NCBI RefSeq assembly: GCF_947507565.1
Contig: NC_089185.1
Location: 2,356,001 to 2,420,000, forward strand
From: Oscarella lobularis
Taxonomy: Eukaryota; Porifera; Homoscleromorpha; Homosclerophorida; Oscarellidae
DNA: 64,000 nucleotides
Reading direction: 5' to 3'
A model generated the notes under the pieces. The model worked only from the letters and a program-made list of their open reading frames with translations. It had not been told where the DNA came from and did not search any database. The position numbers and the translations under genes were made by a program. Each line of letters opens with the position of its first letter. Positions within the stretch are counted from its first letter, which is position 1. Below are positions 58,260 through 64,000 of this stretch, in pieces.

Positions 58260-58600
58260 GGAGTAGTCAATCGAGTTGACGCGGCGAATTCTCACGCAAA
58301 GACTTCCATTTCAAAGACAACAACAAAGACGACAACTTGAAAGACGTCGCATGCACATGCGACGTAAAAGTCAGGATCCCCGGGCGATCAAGCTGCAAGT
58401 CACGAGATCATTGTCACGACGGTGGAATGAGAGGAGAGAGAGCTTCTCGCGTCGCTTATATATGTTGGCACTCCTAGCTTAATATTCTTCCGTATCACCG
58501 CCACATGCAGTCATCTAACTGTTGAGACCATCTATGACGCTTTTCACTCGAGTGGCGATGATCTGTTTTAGTCCGATATATCCAAAGCACTGATGACTCA
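58260..58600 (-). repeat. Duplicated upstream flank of the Cys-rich family
   Basis: Matches 56395-56670 closely (GAATTCTCACGCAAAGACTT, GATCATTGTC-CGACGGTGGA, CACTCGAGTGGCGATGATCT) and, in part, 61660-61760. It lies upstream of the minus-strand copy 3, so it may be its old promoter. Confidence 0.65.
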
Positions 58601-59109
58601 AAACTCAATCGACTAGAAACTCGTCGCGCAAAATTAATTCCATTGCCTTCTGCAGGAGCATCGCAGCAATCTTGGTTGTCGACCACGAGCCGACGTGTGC
58701 GTGGGGCTCGATCGATCGATCGTTTGACGCAATTTAACGACGGAAAAACGATCGATGCCCTTCTACCTGTTTGTGCATGAGCGGTGCTTGGTCAATTTTT
58801 CGGTGCGGAAAGCAAGCAATTTTGAGACGTCTCTTTAATTAAAACAACAGGGTGTCTTGTTTTAAAAACCAAGAAAACAAAAAGGCAGGAAAACAATGAA
58901 AGGACGCGAGTCAAACAAATACCAAATGCGGTGAAACAACCAAAAGTCCCGCATGCATGAAACAAGAAACAACTAAGAGCCAATAAGGTAGGCTGCTAGA
59001 AACAAACGTAAGTTCAAACGAAATACGATGACGCTAAAACAGGCATGCTATGTTAGCAGAATGTTAACACCGAAAAACCAGGAGATGCAGAACTCAAACC
59101 CGGTATGTG
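58601..59109. other. No gene seen
   Basis: Spacer; a short GATCGATCGATCGATCG run near 58708-58724. No coherent frame until the last exon of the NC1 gene. Confidence 0.4.
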
Positions 59110-59853
59110 TCACTTGTAACAGACTTGACAGCGGCTTATTGTTTTGGAACGATTCCTGCCAAGCTGCGGCTCGTCATCATAAACTTTGGTGGCGAGCCAG
59201 TAAGACTTGTCACCATGTGTTAAGCGAAGACACCTACCACCAGCACGACATTCAAGAAATGGAACTGACTCAAAATGCGGAAGACACGAGCCACTTCTTC
59301 CTAAATCCATTGCTGCTCCTCCTGCAACGGTGTGAAGTGTTCCCTAATTCAAAAATACATCATTCGCAAGTCTGCATGCGTGTTTCAAGCGCCTTACTTC
59401 AACAAAGCTGTAACCCGTCCACGCACTGTACCACATTTTTGGACAAGACGGAGGTGTTGTAGTTTGGCTGTGAAGAACAATGTGACTGTAAGGTCCTTCA
59501 CATACAACACAGCGACTAGGATTCGCTTCCGAACGGCTCCACAGCCAAGCAGAAAAATCTTTAGAGTCGTTGCTATCGCAAGAGTCGCTATTGTAGCATT
59601 TCGTTGTTGCGTGAGGATAATAGTGTTTCAGGCATGATCCCGGACTGGAGAGATCTTGCCCGTTTCCGTTTCCTTGTACAGGAATGTTCCCCATGTAACT
59701 ATAACCGTGCCACAAACGCGTGTATCCTTGAGGACACGCGGGCACATCAGACGATTGACCATGGCGCACAAGAATTGACGTCATGCAGAGACAGGGAGGT
59801 AGACTCGTCAAACTGAAAACTGCAGCGAGCAATAGCAGAGAGAAATGAATCAT
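59110..59853 (-). CDS. Secreted protein made of a collagen IV-type NC1 (C4) domain without a collagen helix
   Basis: Exon 1, 59853-59398: signal peptide (MIHFSLLLLAAVFSLTSLPP), then ILVRHGQSSDVPACPQGYTR, LWHGYSYM, GSCLKHYYP, CVVCEGPYSHIVLHSQ, PSCPKMWYSAWTGYSF: first C4 subdomain and the opening of the second. A GTAAGG donor and acceptor at about 59323 join it in frame to exon 2 (59322-59110): DLGRSGSCLPHFESVPFLEC, KSYWLATKV, ISRCQVCYK and TGA. Collagen IV and spongin short-chain collagens carry this tandem C4 domain at the end of a Gly-X-Y helix, where it drives trimer assembly. Here the signal peptide leads straight into C4 with no Gly-X-Y repeats. The join GYSF-VE-GGAAM is shorter than usual, so a small exon could be missed. 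Confidence 0.85.
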
Positions 59854-60196
59854 CCTTCTAAAAAAAGCAAGAAATCAAAAGGCACTTGTATTGAAGAATA
59901 ATCCAGCCCACCACCGCAGTTGCACTCAAAGCTGCGATAGTATAGGAAAAACAACTGACCTTTTTGGACTCTGGCTTCGGCTAATTCTGCGCAGAGATAC
60001 TCTATAGGCCACTGAACTGCCGAACTGATTCAAGTAGCGTTTGCAGCTGTCTTATATATTCTGCCGTTGTGTAAACAGCTAGCTGCGGTGAGATCGCGCT
60101 TCCGGGTGGATGTGAAATCACTTCCAGGTATATGTTACACATTGACAACTACGGCGTGTCCCACGAGCATTAGTAGTTGTGTAATTAGCTTATGTA
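59854..60196 (-). promoter_or_regulatory. Presumed upstream region of the NC1 gene
   Basis: No coding frame. It contains TATATA near 60055 on the gene's upstream side. Assigned by position only. Confidence 0.3.
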
Positions 60197-60385
60197 ATGG
60201 GACGCGATTGCGAGCCCATCAGGAGCGCGAATTCAAACGCGATCTGCTACTTTTAACCCGGATGAGTGGTGTATACGCCGGAAGGTGTATACGCCGGAAG
60301 AGTGGGATATAGACCGGAAGAGTGGGATAACCGAGATACGCCACTCTAATAAGCGCTCCTGATTGGCTCGCAATCACGTGCCATT
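60197..60385. repeat. Inverted repeat with internal GTATACGCCGGAAG tandem
   Basis: Arms around 60203-60228 (GCGATTGCGAGCC, ATCAGGAGCGC) and 60353-60378 (GCGCTCCTGAT, GGCTCGCAATCAC) are reverse complements. Between them a short motif (GTGTATACGCCGGAAG, then GACCGGAAGAGTGGGATA) repeats two to three times. Confidence 0.6.
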
Positions 60386-60541
60386 ATATAAATTCGGTCA
60401 GACCACGGATACATCATCTCTTGAGTGCATATATATAGGAAACTAGTTTCTTTGATGGATCGTTTCCGCCCGATCCGTTGGGCGTCTGTGCTTGTCGACC
60501 AACGCGTGCGCAACTTCCCATCGCCGCTCACCAGGGCACGT

Positions 60542-60575
60542 CAGAGCTATAAATAAATATTTATTTATAGCTCTG
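60542..60575. repeat. Perfect 34-bp palindrome
   Basis: Two 17-base halves beginning CAGAGCTATAAATAAAT are exact reverse complements with no spacer. AT-rich core. No neighbouring gene explains it. Confidence 0.85.
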
Positions 60576-60599
60576 GGACACCTACGCTTCCGCGCTGCA

Positions 60600-61129
60600 T
60601 GCGCCGTCGACCGCAAATAGCGGATGTGCGTCAATCAATTATTTCGGTTAGGGAACGAGTCTTTAGTTTTGTCTGCATGAACATCAACTTCCTTTTTGGT
60701 CTAGACGTCTCAAGTGTGTATTTACACTACCCCATGCAAGGTGCACGTGACCCAGCCATGCATATGCATCGCAAACGATCGACGTCTCTGCTTGCCACGC
60801 AAGCAGGCATTTCTGGATTTGATAGGAGATTTAGGAATCCCAAGCAGGGCTTTAATTTCTACCGACTAGAGCTATAGAGCTACTAGTAGGAAACTCGTCG
60901 TCGCGAAGGCTCATTCAGTTGCTTTCTGAATTAAGTGTCGCCGCAAGCTCGGTCGATCCAACGTATGTACGCGTGCGTGCATGGCTCGTTAGCGATGGAA
61001 AAAAACGATTAAGGTCCCGGATTTGATCGCCAGGCGTTAGGACCGATTCGAACGCTTTTTGCGTGCCTATCCGCCCCTGACGCGCCTTCTGCACGTAGGC
61101 AACGCCGTCCGAATCCAAATCGGGTGTGC
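60600..61129. other. No gene seen
   Basis: Open frames here have no recognisable content or splice support. Confidence 0.35.
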
Positions 61130-61760
61130 TTCAGTAAGTAAAAGGTTTGGGGGGCCCCACTCGCAACGGGACAATTCGACTATTGCTACAAAAAGAACGG
61201 ACTCCCCGTAACAGTCGCCATCAAGCACAAACGAAACGTCGTCAACATGATGTCATGAACAATGCCACGTCGGCTCCTTTCCTTTCTCCATGAACGCTTG
61301 CATGAAGATTAAATAAATTACACAGTCAAATCGAAGTGGATATATTCGTCCGGCTGCGGATGTGAGAGAAAACAATCTTCTACATGTCCACCTGCACACT
61401 AACTGATCCGAAGGGCAACGACAGATCGAATGAGGAGAAGGAGCTAAATAGTCGTGTCGCTTATGTAAAATAAGAACGAGCTCCATCTGAGAGGCAATAC
61501 TTTCGCACAGAATTACAGTTATAAATAGTTGACCACAAATATATCCACCCACGTGGTGGATAAAATCATCTCCTCCTTTTGAAGCGATAGAAAAGGATGT
61601 TGAGTTTCGAAGACGCCAGCTAGCTCTATATAATCCGACTTGTCTTTAGAACCTTTCCACGCTCTCGGAGACCCGTCCATTTCAAAGACAAAAACGACGA
61701 CGACAACTACAAAGCATGCGACGTATATATAAAGTCAGGGTCCTCGGGCCATCATCAGGT
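61130..61760 (-). pseudogene. Second remnant of a Cys-rich gene with flank
   Basis: Diverged direct copy of 55740-56500, including the part that resembles Cys-rich copy 3 (CACCTGCACACTAACTGATCC near 61390) and the AAAGTCAGGGTCCTCGGGC flank at its right end. No frame is kept. Confidence 0.55.
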
Positions 61761-62263
61761 TTTTCCGCAGCTGTGGCTTGTACGAGAAGTGGCTTGTACG
61801 AGAGGTATAACTTTTCTTACCGTTTTTACGTTTTAATTAAATTGTGTTAGCTAACTCCAATGCCAATGCGTGGACAATCAGAGACGATGTCTGGTTTATC
61901 TGAAGACCGTCTCTGTGAAAAGTTCAATTCTACGCGAGGAGCCACTTTTGGGTGGTATGTTTCCTCCTGTACAGTGAAGCGTTCTTTGAGGACGTATTGA
62001 TGTATCATTGGAGGCAACGTAAAGTAAGTTTGTCTCTCGATTGAAAAGGAAGCAGCAACGCAACTGAAGAAGAAAGAAGATTGCAAATAATAGTAGATAG
62101 ACGGGCTTTTATATAATACGGTCACGATAATGATGTCGACACGCGCATACAATGCTTAGAATGTAGAGCTGTAGTCTTGGAAGGAGAAGCCGGCGAGTTG
62201 AAGATAAGTTACGCTTTTGTCGTTTTTTAGCAATATGGCACTGACGTTCTCTTTTAGGATTTC

Positions 62264-62492
62264 GGGGTCCTAGGCATGACCCCGTCATCAAAAACTGCCG
62301 ATCCGGGGTCCTGGGCATGACCCCGTTATCAAAAACTGCCCGCGAATGAAACGGTAGAGGATGTGCAATTTTTGTCATTTTATTAAATAAAATTTTCCTC
62401 CCTTTCCCTATTCTTGAGCAGTTTTTGTTAACGGGGTCTTGCTCAGGACCCCGAGGAGCAGTTTTTTTTGACGGGGTCTTGCTCAGGACCCC
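62264..62492. mobile_element. MITE-like inverted-repeat element, copy 2
   Basis: Same structure as 22324-22553: two GGGGTCCTxGGCATGACCCC units at the left, two inverted units at the right, AT-rich centre. It is part of the duplicated block, so it need not be an independent insertion. Confidence 0.75.
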
Positions 62493-63931
62493 AATCTCCT
62501 ACAAAACAAAATTAGAATTGCTACTTTTGCTCTCTTGAAATCATACCTGCCCGCCCAGGATACGGTTCGAGGGTCATGCATGAAGCTAAAAGGAAACATC
62601 TTTCCTTGCGCGTTTGGCCACAGAAAAACCTCGGTTTTGTCATTGACTGAATTGACACGCTGCCGCAATCTCCTTTGCATCTTCTGCCTTCCTGAATTCA
62701 ATTCTCTATATGAAGTTTATGCAATGATCTTCACTGATTGAAATTTTTTTCACCTTAACCTTTTTTGATCATTTCTGAACCGCTGCAACGTTACTATACT
62801 TTTGATTCTTCCAGTATTGACGCCAAAAATGTTTCGTTTTTACAGAACCGTCTATCTTGAGCCAGAGCCAACCAAAGACACTCCTACGATTCCTTAGCCA
62901 CGCACTGAGTTCTTCTCGCTAGCATGTCACTTTCCAATAAACGAGCCAGCATTTACTGACTGTCGTAACTGCTTTGGAGGGCTATTGAAGTAGAACCGCA
63001 TGCCAGCCAAACGTTCTCATTTTTTGGCCAGTAATAGATTCTAAATGACGACCTGATTGGGTTCCGTCACTACTCTTTCCAGACGGTACGTTACTCAGAA
63101 CCGTGTACAAGAGTAATTTGAATGACGAATGCAAACTTTCTGGACGCAAAAGCCTAGAGGAGAAAAGTTGCCATACGTACCGGCACTGTTTATCAACCGA
63201 AGTCCTCTACCCTGCTTTTATGTAGAGATGAATTCCAAAAGATACTCGATCTTCCTTTCTCCTCTATAAAATAAAACGAATTGAATACTAATTATGAAGT
63301 TATTTATTTATTTACTTTCTTTTAGTATTAACTAATGTATCACCTTGTGTCAATCCACGGAAAAAAAATTGTCAGTCAGCTTTTTGAGATTGCCCAGAAA
63401 CAAAGAAAGAAAGAAAAGAAGTCTCGTCTAAGACGTAGCTTTCTTTGGCTTTGTCATAATAGACTCCGTTGATACAAACCTACCGTCGCTCCTGTGCTGT
63501 TAGTGTAGCCACGGGTTCTAGTATCCGTGGTGTAGCGGTCCTGGCCTATTCCCTAAAGGTGGGGGCCCCTAGGTTTGAGAGGAATGCGGCAAATTTCGTT
63601 TACGTACAGCGCATCGAATGCATCACGCGGAGGACCAGCATTAATGAAAAAGTCGCCGCTCGAACACATGAGGGAGAAAACAGATGAAAAACGGCTCTCC
63701 GAGTCGGAATCTGCCCGCAGAGGCTATCTTATGCCCGCCCAATAACGGCCGCGCAGTCAGGCGGCACTTACTGCTGCAAAAACGACTTCTGCTTCATTGC
63801 AAAAACGGGGCCGAGCAAAGAACCGGGAACTCGGAGCACGTGCTGAAAGCATAGCTATGCTGAAAGGTAGGCGTGCCTTCGCGCTAAACATTTGCAAAAA
63901 TCGCGATTCGGTGTCGTACACATTCAGAATT

Positions 63932-64000
63932 TCAGTAAAATCTTTCTGCATTCGTCTGCATTCTATCGTGAGCCGCTTGCACGTGGTCCAACGGATAAAC
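63932..64000 (-). pseudogene. Quinone oxidoreductase copy 3, last exon only
   Basis: Minus-strand VYPLDHVQAAHDRMQ matches the last exon of the intact copy. About 11 bases encoding the LNSGK stretch are missing, so the frame ends early as ERFY and TGA. The rest lies beyond the window. Confidence 0.65.

Larger units (their letters stand above)
61850..64000 (+). repeat. Right copy of the 2.2-kb segmental duplication
   Basis: Homologous to 21830-24060 in the same orientation and order; it runs off the window edge inside the quinone-oxidoreductase copy. Confidence 0.85.

Noticed and set aside
58792-58983. Minus-strand Phe/Cys-rich 63-codon frame
   Set aside because: AT-rich spacer composition gives hydrophobic codons; nothing else supports a gene.

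Overview
The window is animal (metazoan) nuclear DNA. Genes are split by short introns (many 45-70 bp) with standard GT-AG borders and occasional GC-AG borders. The protein families are animal ones: an RNF213-type giant E3 ligase, a ROCO/DAPK-type COR plus death domains, a galactose sulfotransferase, a BTB-Kelch protein, Frizzled-type, EGF, Kazal, C-type and H-type lectin modules, and a collagen IV-type NC1 domain. Short introns, NC1/spongin-like collagen and tandem lectin genes fit an early-branching animal, most plausibly a sponge. That is inference; nothing in the window names the species.

Layout. 1-18.5 kb: one very large plus-strand RNF213-like gene, open at the left edge, with CBM20-like, AAA+ (AAA2-AAA5 recognised), RING and RZ-finger parts. 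About 18.9-21.1 kb: a decayed second copy of RNF213 3' exons, then exons for a COR domain and two death-like domains. 21.3-26.6 kb: repeats, a segmental duplication and a dead quinone-oxidoreductase copy. 26.6-27.4 kb: a fold-back element. 27.7-28.9 kb: a galactose-3-O-sulfotransferase gene. 28.9-32.7 kb: a wrecked Ty3/gypsy-type retroelement with an internal inversion in gag and a nested TIR element in its reverse transcriptase. 32.8-34.3 kb: an intact quinone-oxidoreductase gene (minus). 35.2-36.2 kb: a frameshifted Frizzled-CRD membrane protein. 36.6-38.3 kb: a long palindromic element with minisatellite arms. 38.35-40.06 kb: an intronless BTB-Kelch gene. 41.3-42.0 kb: a hAT transposon remnant. 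42.4-55.1 kb: three tandem copies of a secreted multi-lectin gene (H-type lectin-like modules, Kazal, C-type lectin, two EGF, C-type lectin); the third is intact, the second has a frayed C-terminus, the first is dead. 55.7-61.8 kb: a small family of secreted Cys-rich minus-strand genes, mostly decayed, and a secreted NC1-only protein. 61.85-64.0 kb: the second copy of the 21.8-24.1 kb block.

How it fits together. The live genes look like individual housekeeping, adaptor and secreted/recognition genes rather than one pathway. RNF213, death-domain and multi-lectin proteins all suit innate recognition and defence, but any functional link between them is only positional. The region turns over fast: most families here have one intact member beside one or more broken paralogs.
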